Assembly (NCBI GenBank): GCA_002070565.1
Contig: MWDM01000007.1
Location: 1-52,485, forward strand
Direction of reading: 5' to 3'
DNA length: 52,485 bases
DNA from: Bacteroidetes bacterium ADurb.Bin139
Lineage (GTDB): Bacteria; Bacteroidota; Bacteroidia; Bacteroidales; UBA932
A program made the position numbers and the translations under genes. Shown piece after piece: positions 16,750 through 25,133 of this stretch. The notes below the pieces were generated by a model that ran no database searches, had not been told where the DNA came from, and saw nothing but the letters and a program-made list of their open reading frames with translations. Numbering within the stretch: position 1 is the stretch's first letter; every line of letters begins with the position of its first letter.

Positions 16750-17639
16750 AAGAAATTTGCATATTGAGCGGAAAAGGAGGCACGGGTAAAACGTCCCTTG
16801 CCGCAGCTCTGGCTACGCTTTGTGATCATGTTGTAGTCGCAGACTGTGACGTAGATGCTGCCAATCTACACCTGGTGCTGAATCCGGATAATTATCTGAC
16901 AGAAATATTCATTTCAGGACAAAAAGCTGTCATCTGTAATAACAAATGTACCCAGTGTGGTTTATGTCTGGAATACTGCCGGTTCAAAGCCATAGAACGC
17001 TGTCCCGACCCAGTCATCGCAGAAGGCAGGGTTTCCATTGTTGAAACTTCATGTGACGGGTGTTGGCTTTGCTCCCGAATTTGTCCGGAAAACGCAATAG
17101 AAATGGTGCCCCAGGATAAGAGTAAATGGTTCGTGGGAAATTTCAGAAAAGGAAAAATGGTGCATGCCCGGCTTGCTCCGGGAGAAGAAAACTCAGGCAA
17201 ACTGGTCAGTAAGGTTAGAGAACAGGCAAGGAAAACGGCAGAATCTTCAGGCGCAGATACAATAATTATTGACGGACCTCCTGGTACCGGCTGTGCCGCC
17301 ATAGCATCTCTTACCGGTGCAGACACCGTAGTTGTTGTCACCGAGCCTACAGGAAGTGGTTTGCATGACCTGAAAAGGATCCTGGAGCTGGCAGGCCGTT
17401 TTCATATAAAAATATATGTAGTTGTCAACAAATCAGACCTGAACCCCGACATGACAGAGCAAATTCACCACTATTGTAAAAAGGAAAAGATCCCCGTAAT
17501 AGGGAACCTTCCCTTTGATACGGAAATGGTCCGGGCCATGGTTCAATGTCAAACCGTTACAGAATGGGCTCCGGGTTCGGCGATATCAGGAATTATCAAG
17601 AAAATTCACCGTTTTCTGATCACGGATCATACCAGGTAA
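16737..17639 (+). CDS. MinD/Mrp-type P-loop ATPase with inserted 2[4Fe-4S] ferredoxin domain (second copy)
   Basis: A 300-residue paralogue of the preceding gene. Deviant Walker A LSGKGGTGKTSLAAALA; inserted ferredoxin with CTQCGLCLEYC and CDGCWLCSRIC; then ADTIIIDGPPGTGCAAIASL and VVVVTEPTGSGLHDLKR. The two ATPases differ outside these motifs, so they are an old pair that probably forms a heterodimer (inference from the fixed pairing of such genes). Last gene of the five-gene operon. Its stop lies 4 bp from the convergent esterase stop, with only a weak 5 bp dyad (17641-17654) between or just inside the esterase end. Confidence 0.93.
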   Translation: MPKVKEICILSGKGGTGKTSLAAALATLCDHVVVADCDVDAANLHLVLNPDNYLTEIFISGQKAVICNNKCTQCGLCLEYCRFKAIERCPDPVIAEGRVSIVETSCDGCWLCSRICPENAIEMVPQDKSKWFVGNFRKGKMVHARLAPGEENSGKLVSKVREQARKTAESSGADTIIIDGPPGTGCAAIASLTGADTVVVVTEPTGSGLHDLKRILELAGRFHIKIYVVVNKSDLNPDMTEQIHHYCKKEKIPVIGNLPFDTEMVRAMVQCQTVTEWAPGSAISGIIKKIHRFLITDHTR

Positions 17640-17643
17640 AAGG

Positions 17644-19278
17644 TTACATAACCTGTTCCAGGACCAGGCGTGCTTCCCTGTCCGGGTCGTTGAGCACTTC
17701 CGGAAGGGTATTCAACACCATGGTTTCACCCTTTCCAATGGAATATTCAGGCCAGAATGGCAATGAGCCTCCGTTGGGATTTCCTGTTCTCATGAACCTA
17801 AGCAGGGCATCTGCCATTTTCTTTGAAAGCCTTCTGGGTTCCTTTCCACCCCCGGTGTGGGTGACCATAAGGTCTGTGTTATAGAACCAGAAGCATATGT
17901 CTATACAGTGGAAAGCACGCAGCCGTCCGTCAAACAAAGGCGGCTGCCATCCAAACCAGGCTACATAGACGGGGGATTGCTGCTGCAATTTGATGTTGGC
18001 TGCACGTATCACGTTCACCCTGCTGGAACTGATAAGGGCCCAGATTTCTATAGGCTCTTTATCCGGGAACTGACCGGCATAGGCTGCCACAATTTCGAGG
18101 GCTTTTTCTCCATAGCGTTCTTTCAGGTTTTCTGTCACCTCTTCCAGTGTTACATTTTCCAGTTCCGGACGGTCCCTGTTGGGATTCCATTCATGGAAGG
18201 TTGTACAGTATATCATGGGAATATCGGGAATTGACGGATCATCTGCCGAAAAATACGAGCCGGCAGGCAATACCGTTCCGTCTGCCACCGGGCCGAATCC
18301 TCCCCTGATTCCCAGTCCCGCCAACCGGCTGTTGTATTTCAGGGCTGCCCGGTTGGCAAGGGCAAGGTATTCCTCCCAGGGCATTTCTTGTAGCTTATTT
18401 ATTTGTGAAGGTTGCAAACCGGCTTCCTCCAGGATGAATGCGCCCAGGCCTGCCGAAAATTCCGGGTTTCCCGCCTTAATGGAGTTCCCGCTTAATGCAA
18501 CTGCCTTGTGAACCAGTCCCTTGGCGGCAGGCATGGTGGCAATGGCACTCACTTTGGAACCACCTCCTGATTGCCCTATGATGGTAACATTGCCCGGATC
18601 ACCGCCAAAGTTGGCAATATTGTCCCGTATCCATTCCAGTGCGGCAATAATATCCAGCAATCCCACATTACCCGAATATTTGAATGCTTCGCTCCCTGCT
18701 GCAGAAAAATCTGAAAAGCCAAATGCGTTCAGACGGTGATTTACAGAACAGAATACAATATCCCCGTAACGGGCAAGGTTCTCACCTCCGTATCCGTTCT
18801 GTTCAATGGAATTACCGCTTGAAAAACCACCGCCGTGCAACCATACCAAGACCGGTCTCTTGTTCTCGTCTAGAGCCGGGGTCCACACATTGAGCCGCAG
18901 GCAGTCTTCTCCTATCTCGTCGTAATTCCACCTATCCACAAAAGCGGAATAGGATTCAGAATTGCGGGGATACCTTACTATCTGGGGTGCCGAAGTCGGA
19001 AAATACACACAGGGAAGCACTCCTTCCCAGGGTCCAGGAGGACAGGGTGGCATGAACCTGTTTTTCCCTTCGGTGTTGGCTCCGTAGGGAATACCCATAA
19101 AATGGTATATGTCTCTTAAAATATAACCCTTCACTTTTCCATAAACAGTGGGGGCCACGGCAATATTTTCACCAATAAAGAGTTGCTGTGTATCGGGATC
19201 CAAAGAACCACTGTTCCGGGAGCAGGATACCGGAAGCAGCATAGTCAGTGCCAGAAGGCTGTAAGCATATCGTTTCAT
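17644..19278 (-). CDS. type-B carboxylesterase lipoprotein
   Basis: A 544-residue alpha/beta-hydrolase of the COesterase family, with a lipoprotein signal (MLLPVSC). Nucleophile S237 in IIGQSGGGS (GxSxG); oxyanion-hole motif LVWLHGGGFSSGN; N-terminal GIPYG and DCLRLNVWTP signatures; catalytic His in RAFHCIDICFWF. Start at 19278, though ATG 19284 (two codons longer) is equally possible. Lies 7 bp downstream of the GH31 gene and so is probably co-transcribed. In this context it may remove acetyl or other acyl groups from hemicellulose oligosaccharides, but COesterases are broad and the substrate is inference. Confidence 0.9.
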   Translation of the reverse strand: MKRYAYSLLALTMLLPVSCSRNSGSLDPDTQQLFIGENIAVAPTVYGKVKGYILRDIYHFMGIPYGANTEGKNRFMPPCPPGPWEGVLPCVYFPTSAPQIVRYPRNSESYSAFVDRWNYDEIGEDCLRLNVWTPALDENKRPVLVWLHGGGFSSGNSIEQNGYGGENLARYGDIVFCSVNHRLNAFGFSDFSAAGSEAFKYSGNVGLLDIIAALEWIRDNIANFGGDPGNVTIIGQSGGGSKVSAIATMPAAKGLVHKAVALSGNSIKAGNPEFSAGLGAFILEEAGLQPSQINKLQEMPWEEYLALANRAALKYNSRLAGLGIRGGFGPVADGTVLPAGSYFSADDPSIPDIPMIYCTTFHEWNPNRDRPELENVTLEEVTENLKERYGEKALEIVAAYAGQFPDKEPIEIWALISSSRVNVIRAANIKLQQQSPVYVAWFGWQPPLFDGRLRAFHCIDICFWFYNTDLMVTHTGGGKEPRRLSKKMADALLRFMRTGNPNGGSLPFWPEYSIGKGETMVLNTLPEVLNDPDREARLVLEQVM

Positions 19279-19285
19279 TATCATG

Positions 19286-21499
19286 CTAATATTTAATTTT
19301 TTTTACTTTTTCCCATTCTATTTTATCTGTACTTTGAGCCACAGGGACCTGTGGTATAACGGCACCTTTTTTGACCAGGATCACGGCAGGAATCTGGCCT
19401 GCAGCTATCCTGTGCCAGCCCGGCTCATAGGTCTTGCCACTCTGATAGTCCACCCAGCGGTCAACCGGCAGGTAAACCAGGCGTTCACTGCCACTCTCAA
19501 ACAGGGGAGCTACCATCATGTCACTACCAAAGAGATACTGGTCCTCTATCTGCCAGACCACCGGGTCGTCGGGGTATGCTATGAGCAGGGCGCGCAGCAT
19601 GGGCAGACCTGTTTGGGTACATTCCCGGGATTGATCCAGGATATAGGGCATCAGGCGGTACTTCATTTCTGCCGATCTGCGGAAACCATCCATAAATTCG
19701 TTGCTGTAAAACCATGGTTCTGTGGGCGGTGCTCCATGAATGCGTGTGTGGGAGGTCAGAAAACCAAACGGGAGCCATCGGCTGTATAGTTCTTCCGGAC
19801 AGCTTTGTACAAAACCCCCAATGTCATGACTCCAGAAAGAAAACCCGCACAATCCCAGGGAAAGGCCGCTTCGCAGTGTGGTCAGCATTCCAATATCGGT
19901 ATTGGCAGCATCCCCACCCCAATGCAGCGGATACCGTTGTGATCCTGCCCAGGCGCTTCTGGCCCACATGATCGTTTCATTTTTTGTTTTGCGGGTAATA
20001 TCGGCTACCGCTTTGTTATAACGCAATGGATACAGATTGTGCTCGTAGAGGCCTCCTTTTCCGTTAGCATAATAGCCGTTCAGAGGCGCCCCTTCGCCAA
20101 AGTCCACTTTTATAGCCCCTACCCCCATGCTGAGCAATCCTTCCAGTTTTTCCTGATACCAGGCAACTGTTTCAGGGTTGGTAAAGTCAAGGACCACATC
20201 TTCGTAAGGAAGCCCTCCTTTCTGGTTTTTCACGTACAGGCCCTTTTCGATCAATTCCGGAAAGTATTTGTTTTTAGGGGTGAAATATGGCAACTGCCAT
20301 AGGGAAATATGAAATCCGTCTGCCAGCAGGTCATTGATCATCTTTTGCGCATCGGGAAAACGGTCCGGAGCAAAAACATAATCACATTGCCAGTCGGTCT
20401 GGAACCAGCCTGTATCAAAATGGATCACATCTGCCGGTATTTTATTTTTCCGCAGCTTTCCGGCCACTTCATAGCCTTCTTCCTGTGAAAAATATGTTAT
20501 ACGGCTCATCCAGGTGCCAAATGACCACAAGGGAGGCATGGTGGCTTTACCGGTAAGGTTGGTGTACTGGTCTATGATAGCGGCAGGCTTTCCCCAAAAC
20601 AGGAAAAGATCAAGCGTTTCGTCTGCCATGAACAATTTGGCCGATCCGGCATGCGTTGCTCCAAAATCACAGGTGACCGGTGCAGAGGTATGCATGAACA
20701 TCCCGTATCCCCTGTTACTGATAAAGAATGGGATGGGTTTGTACATCTGGTCCCCTTCCGGACTTTGCGGATCGGTCACAAACAAATGTACTTTTTGCCC
20801 CACTTTATTCAGAGCGGTGGGAGACTCTCCGCAACCCACAATTCTTTCGTTCGGACGCAGGGAAAATACCGGATTGATACTCCGGATATTGTCGCTGGCT
20901 CTTTTGATAAACTGGAAAGGTAACACCTTGATCTGGGTGGAATCGTTATCGGCCCAGTGCCTTGTGCGTGTCATTTCCCTGCCACGCTCATCGCAGAGCA
21001 TGATGGTGAAGGGATACTCCCTGATAACAATGCTACCTTCCCGGCCCGTATAGGTATGTGTGCCGTTTCCCCTTGTATAGGTCCAGGATTCGTCCCGCGG
21101 GGGTGTTCCCACAAGCATGAGCGATTCTTCTTCCGGAAGGTTGACCGGCGAAGTGTACACCCTGAGCCGGACGGTTACCGGGGAAATAAAATCGATACTA
21201 AAACGCAGCTGCGGATTATTTTCGTACTGGTCAGGCGGAAAATCAAGCATCTGTAGGGGAAGCGGAAAGACTTTGGTGGTGTTGAAAGCCTGTCTGCCAA
21301 AAAGGCTGTGACGTTTCCAGCGGATGGACCCTGATGCTGTTGCAGGATTAAACGAGGCCAGGGAATCGGCAAAAAAATACGTGTTGCTGAAATCAGTGAA
21401 ATCCTGACTAACGTCAACCGCGCAGCTCTGAAGGTAAGGCTGGGCGTTCGCCTGCAGGCAGAGGAGAAGCACCCCTGTCAATATCAGTAATCTTTTCAT
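19286..21499 (-). CDS. glycoside hydrolase family 31, alpha-xylosidase-like
   Basis: A 737-residue exported enzyme (signal peptide ending NAQA/QP at about residue 20). It has an N-terminal beta-sandwich, then a (beta/alpha)8 barrel. Nucleophile D466 in IKVDFGEGAPLNGYYANGKGG; acid/base D530 in PLHWGGDAAN; further GH31 signatures VIHFDTGWFQTDWQCDYVFAPDRFPD and GFSFWSHDIGGF. The DFGE nucleophile motif and the HFDxxW...CD..F....FPD segment resemble alpha-xylosidases such as YicI rather than alpha-glucosidases. Its neighbourhood with GH35 matches xyloglucan side-chain removal, where GH31 removes the non-reducing-end xylose. Lies downstream of a strong hairpin that separates it from the GH35 gene. 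Confidence 0.93.
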   Translation of the reverse strand: MKRLLILTGVLLLCLQANAQPYLQSCAVDVSQDFTDFSNTYFFADSLASFNPATASGSIRWKRHSLFGRQAFNTTKVFPLPLQMLDFPPDQYENNPQLRFSIDFISPVTVRLRVYTSPVNLPEEESLMLVGTPPRDESWTYTRGNGTHTYTGREGSIVIREYPFTIMLCDERGREMTRTRHWADNDSTQIKVLPFQFIKRASDNIRSINPVFSLRPNERIVGCGESPTALNKVGQKVHLFVTDPQSPEGDQMYKPIPFFISNRGYGMFMHTSAPVTCDFGATHAGSAKLFMADETLDLFLFWGKPAAIIDQYTNLTGKATMPPLWSFGTWMSRITYFSQEEGYEVAGKLRKNKIPADVIHFDTGWFQTDWQCDYVFAPDRFPDAQKMINDLLADGFHISLWQLPYFTPKNKYFPELIEKGLYVKNQKGGLPYEDVVLDFTNPETVAWYQEKLEGLLSMGVGAIKVDFGEGAPLNGYYANGKGGLYEHNLYPLRYNKAVADITRKTKNETIMWARSAWAGSQRYPLHWGGDAANTDIGMLTTLRSGLSLGLCGFSFWSHDIGGFVQSCPEELYSRWLPFGFLTSHTRIHGAPPTEPWFYSNEFMDGFRRSAEMKYRLMPYILDQSRECTQTGLPMLRALLIAYPDDPVVWQIEDQYLFGSDMMVAPLFESGSERLVYLPVDRWVDYQSGKTYEPGWHRIAAGQIPAVILVKKGAVIPQVPVAQSTDKIEWEKVKKIKY

Positions 21500-21633
21500 A
21501 AAGGGTACATTTATTTAATTGTTAGTGGTTTATCTGTCATGTTCGGGCAGGGTGCCGACATGCTGCCAGAACAGGAAGGGGTGAATAAATGTAAGGATAA
21601 AAAGCGTAGTTTCCTATCCGGTCTCAGATTTCA

Positions 21634-21669
21634 AATCTTTCACCTCACTACAGGGTGAGGTGAAAGATT
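21634..21669 (-). terminator. 15 bp perfect hairpin between the GH35 and GH31 genes
   Basis: A perfect 15 bp inverted repeat (21634-21648 with 21655-21669; stem core TTTCACCTCAC / GTGAGGTGAAA) with a 6-base loop, 32 bp after the GH35 stop. No T-tract follows in either direction, so it is not a classic intrinsic terminator. It may act as a 3' mRNA-stabilising or processing element, or a weak terminator that lowers GH31/esterase expression. The rest of the 201-base gap 21500-21700 shows no gene. Confidence 0.6.
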
Positions 21670-21700
21670 ATCATCTAACCTAAAAAACTAAATAACCAAA

Positions 21701-23440
21701 CTATCTGCGTTTGATATCTCTATTACCGTAACGGTATAATGTAACCCTCTGAATGCCCAGTGTGTTCATTTTTAATCCTGTTCCTGTAAATATGCTGCCA
21801 TGGATCTGGTCCCCGTTTAATACCCTTCCCTGAATCCATTCTCCATTTTCAAATACACCTTCGGATAAAGTTCCCAAACCTATATAAGGCAGGTTCCCTG
21901 GTTGAGCCGGAGCAAACCTGACATTGACATTGCGTGCCATGACCATGTATTCCCCGCCGGGCAGGAGGATGATGAATCCGCCCCCGGACGTGGCTTCAGG
22001 CACATTCCTCACCCCGGCGGGAGCAGGAGCTCCCATAGAGGCATATGTTCTGGGGCGCATCAGATCGGCTGTAACAATATATTCGCCCAAAACAAAGGAT
22101 TGTTCAGGGTTGTCATTGTCTACAAAGAAACCCCGGATTTTGTCGGTTCCCTGGTATTCCAGGATTATGTCCTGCATCCCGTCAATGAGCTTGTACGCCT
22201 GTGCCAGGGGATCGGCCTGGGCTCCGGCAAGACCGGTCCTTGCGCTGCGATCGATCCCAAAAGGTGAGAAACCCATCAGGTTGTGCTCCCCTAGACACCA
22301 CAACAGGCGTGAAACACCCAGCTCCCCGCCCCTGGTCTCGGGAATAAACAAAGGATTCCCCAATTGGTCATACCACTCGACAATTTCTGTGAAATGAGGC
22401 ACATATATATCCGGAGACAAGATATCGATGGCCGGTCCGGCACAACGGTACATATCCATGACGCTGGGAAGCGGTCCTCCTCCGGGGTGCATTCCGGACC
22501 AGCCGTAATCGGGGCCTTTAAGCCACGCGTTGGCATACATGGGAATATCGTATTCCTTCTTTCCCTGGGCTGCCACGTAGCCCATATATCTGGCATAATA
22601 ATAACCCATGAACAATTCCTCTGTATAGTAGTACATGTCGTGCCAGTCAAATTCTCCGGTGTGGCTCCATCCGCCGATTTTGCTCTCACCAAAAACCTCT
22701 TCCCAGGTTCCTTTAGTTTTGGACCCGTTGGCACTCCAAACTTTTGCAAGGTCCCTGCTAAGGTTGTTTTTGTTCTTTTTCAGATATTGAGCCAGGTCTT
22801 CCGGGATGGGTCCGTTGAAAAGCGCTTCTGCTTCAGGAGAATAATCCCTGGGGGTATTGAGTATGCCCGGTTCATTTTCTATCTGCATCATAAGCACTGT
22901 ATGCTCAGTTTCGTCCACCTGGGCAATGTGCTTCATCAGGGAACGGAAGGCGCGTGCATCGGCTTTCATGTTTTCTTCAGATACAGCAGAGAGGATCTCC
23001 ACCGGTTTTCCACTTGCATCTTCGGCCCGGGGGAATCTATGGTAATCTTTTTTGACCCACAGGGGAATGTAGGTCGAGGCGGCATTCTTCCAGCTGGCAA
23101 ACCAGAGCAGTACCAGTTTCAGATCGTACTGGCGGGCACTGCGGATCAGGTGGTCAACGGAACTGAAATCAAATACACCTTCTTCAGGCTCTATCATTTC
23201 CCAGGTAACAGCTGCAAGTATTGTGTTGTAATTCAATGCCTTTAGTCCCGGCCATACATCTTTCAGGTAGGCTTCGCTGGAACTGGAAGAATTGCCCAGT
23301 TCGCCTGCCAGCATCAGCATGGGTTTTCCGTCAACATACAATTGGGTGGCATCCCCTTTCTTTTTCAATACAGGTTGCTGTGCCTGAAGGTCAATGCCTG
23401 AAAAAGACAACAGGATGATTAATACAAGTATTTTGTTCAT
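21701..23440 (-). CDS. glycoside hydrolase family 35-type beta-galactosidase with DUF5597
   Basis: A 579-residue exported enzyme; start MNKILVLI at 23440 gives the signal peptide, while the longer frame to 23497 runs into the SusD stop region. The TIM barrel shows LKALNYNTILAAVTWEMIEPEEGVFDF and KLVLLWFASWKNA, acid/base E190 in MQIENEPG and nucleophile E368 in FIPETRGGE. After about residue 420 comes the DUF5597 C-terminal beta domain (GEYIVTADLMRPRT, FIILLPGGEYMVMARN). This is the architecture of beta-galactosidases such as Bgl35A of Cellvibrio japonicus, which acts on xyloglucan. It would remove galactose from side chains before the GH31 acts. Directly follows susD. Confidence 0.88.
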   Translation of the reverse strand: MNKILVLIILLSFSGIDLQAQQPVLKKKGDATQLYVDGKPMLMLAGELGNSSSSSEAYLKDVWPGLKALNYNTILAAVTWEMIEPEEGVFDFSSVDHLIRSARQYDLKLVLLWFASWKNAASTYIPLWVKKDYHRFPRAEDASGKPVEILSAVSEENMKADARAFRSLMKHIAQVDETEHTVLMMQIENEPGILNTPRDYSPEAEALFNGPIPEDLAQYLKKNKNNLSRDLAKVWSANGSKTKGTWEEVFGESKIGGWSHTGEFDWHDMYYYTEELFMGYYYARYMGYVAAQGKKEYDIPMYANAWLKGPDYGWSGMHPGGGPLPSVMDMYRCAGPAIDILSPDIYVPHFTEIVEWYDQLGNPLFIPETRGGELGVSRLLWCLGEHNLMGFSPFGIDRSARTGLAGAQADPLAQAYKLIDGMQDIILEYQGTDKIRGFFVDNDNPEQSFVLGEYIVTADLMRPRTYASMGAPAPAGVRNVPEATSGGGFIILLPGGEYMVMARNVNVRFAPAQPGNLPYIGLGTLSEGVFENGEWIQGRVLNGDQIHGSIFTGTGLKMNTLGIQRVTLYRYGNRDIKRR

Positions 23441-23490
23441 AATTTTCAATTTAAAACGGTACAAACAAGTGTAACCCGGCTTTTGAACCT

Positions 23491-25119
23491 TTACCATCCC
23501 GGATTCTGGAGGAGCTTACCGTTTGACAAAGACACATCACTGTAAGGGATCATGAACAGGCCTTCTTTTTCAATTGGCCAGTCGATGGTTTTTGTCGTCG
23601 GATTTTTCCCATTCAATACGATTTCGCCTTTCACATCAAGGATTTGCTTTGCTTTGGTGAGTCCCTGGCGCAATACATCATGGTACCGCAGGGCTTCAAA
23701 AACAAATTCCCTGGCCCTTTCATCCAGGATATCCTGTTTGGTAACAGATGTCAACGCATGTGAAGTGTTTTCAAATGCCCTGTTACGGACCTGGTTAACG
23801 TAATTGAGAGCCTGGGATGGATTTGTGTCCACCATAAGTTCGGCAGCCATCAGCAGAACATCAGAATACCGCATGATGATCTGGTCCTGGGGGTTGGCAT
23901 TCTTATTGCTGGCACCCAGGTATTGCGGATAACCTTTTGTCTTGTCAACAGGAGAAGTCAGGTTCTGATATTTTTTATGTACGTAACCGGTGAATTCACG
24001 TTGATCCGTTCCATCGCAGGGGATCCCTTCTGCAGCCAGATTAACAATAGAGGCAAAACGGCGTGTATCACCTTCTTCAAACCAATTGTAAGCCTTGGGA
24101 GTAATGGTGGCCATTCCCCACCCGGAAGTAAACGGGTCATAATCTCCTGCTTTTTTTTCTCCCCTCATGCCCATGTATTGTGAATGAGAGAAGGAGAATC
24201 CCGTATGTAATTTTATGGCAAATACGATCTCGGGATTGTACTCTCCGGCATACACCAGGTTGGGATTACCCACGTAAAGGGATTGTTTGGACCAGTAATC
24301 TTTTCTCATAGACCAGGGCCATAGTGAGCTGAAACTTGGAACTAATGCGTGCCCGCTGCTGGTTATGATATCATTCAGATAACCCGTAACCTGGATTTTG
24401 GTCAGGCCGGGCATTTCACTTTTGCCGTAGTATCCGGTATAGAAAAGGTATACCCTGGCGGCAAATCCCTGCGCAAACCACTTGGTCACATGGCCTATAT
24501 CGCCCTTGGAAATGTCCTGGAACCGGGTTGCCGGCAGATTCTCAATAGCAAATTTCAAATCTTCTGCAATGTAAGCGTACACATCGTCAGGATCTGCCTG
24601 CCCTTCAATTTCAAGTTGTTCCGATGTTGTGATCAGGGGAATGTGACCAAAACAGGCCTGTGTCATGAAATACCAGTAGGCCCTGAGCATCCTGGCCTCG
24701 GCCACATATTGATTTTTCAGTTTGGTGTTAGCCCCCCAGTCAATATTTTCCGCCTGTTCCACCACAACGTTACATCTTCTGATGGCGCGCCAGACTTTTG
24801 AAGCCCATGTGTAACGATTAATTTCCAGGTCATTGTAATGAGTAAACTCATCCCATATCTGGTTGCCGTAAGCATCGGTATATCCGCCTCCCCCGTAACA
24901 ATCGTCTGCTGCAATGTTCAGAAGCTGGAAAAAATCTCCGTAACCACCCCTGAGTTGCTGATAGCAACCTACCAGAGCCATATAAAGATCTTCGGGGGTT
25001 TTATAGAAGTTTGCTGAAGTCAGCTGAGTCATCGGCTCACTCTTGAGAAAATCGTCTGAACAGGATGACAAATTAACCGATACTAAGATTACTGCTGCTA
25101 GTTTTATGATATGTTTCAT
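23491..25119 (-). CDS. SusD/RagB-family nutrient-binding lipoprotein
   Basis: A 542-residue surface lipoprotein (signal ending NLSSC, Cys20). N-terminal SusD pattern DDFLKSEPMTQLTSANFYKTPEDLYMALVGCYQQLRG; TPR-like helices carrying VAEARMLRAYWYFMTQACFGHIPLIT; C-terminal DQIIMRYSDVLLMAAELMVDTNP and the closing ILDERAREFVFEALRYHDVLRQGL. SusD proteins form the lid over the SusC channel and bind the glycan. Paired with the upstream susC gene (14 bp gap); its sequence does not itself identify the glycan, which is inferred from the GH35/GH31 genes downstream. Confidence 0.95.
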   Translation of the reverse strand: MKHIIKLAAVILVSVNLSSCSDDFLKSEPMTQLTSANFYKTPEDLYMALVGCYQQLRGGYGDFFQLLNIAADDCYGGGGYTDAYGNQIWDEFTHYNDLEINRYTWASKVWRAIRRCNVVVEQAENIDWGANTKLKNQYVAEARMLRAYWYFMTQACFGHIPLITTSEQLEIEGQADPDDVYAYIAEDLKFAIENLPATRFQDISKGDIGHVTKWFAQGFAARVYLFYTGYYGKSEMPGLTKIQVTGYLNDIITSSGHALVPSFSSLWPWSMRKDYWSKQSLYVGNPNLVYAGEYNPEIVFAIKLHTGFSFSHSQYMGMRGEKKAGDYDPFTSGWGMATITPKAYNWFEEGDTRRFASIVNLAAEGIPCDGTDQREFTGYVHKKYQNLTSPVDKTKGYPQYLGASNKNANPQDQIIMRYSDVLLMAAELMVDTNPSQALNYVNQVRNRAFENTSHALTSVTKQDILDERAREFVFEALRYHDVLRQGLTKAKQILDVKGEIVLNGKNPTTKTIDWPIEKEGLFMIPYSDVSLSNGKLLQNPGW

Positions 25120-25133
25120 AATCTCCGTCGTTT

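Noticed and set aside
15216..17639. Nitrogen-fixation cluster (because of NifX-like and NifH/MinD-like genes)
   Set aside because: No nifHDK, nifB or nifEN genes are in the window; the ATPases are ferredoxin-MinD types and the NifX-like proteins fit orange-protein families better.
17641..17654. Possible terminator hairpin between the ORP-like operon and esterase gene
   Set aside because: Only a 5 bp stem with a 4-base loop and no T-tract; too weak to support.
22364..23245. 293-codon plus-strand open frame
   Set aside because: Antisense to the GH35/DUF5597 gene; composition and lack of motifs fit a shadow.
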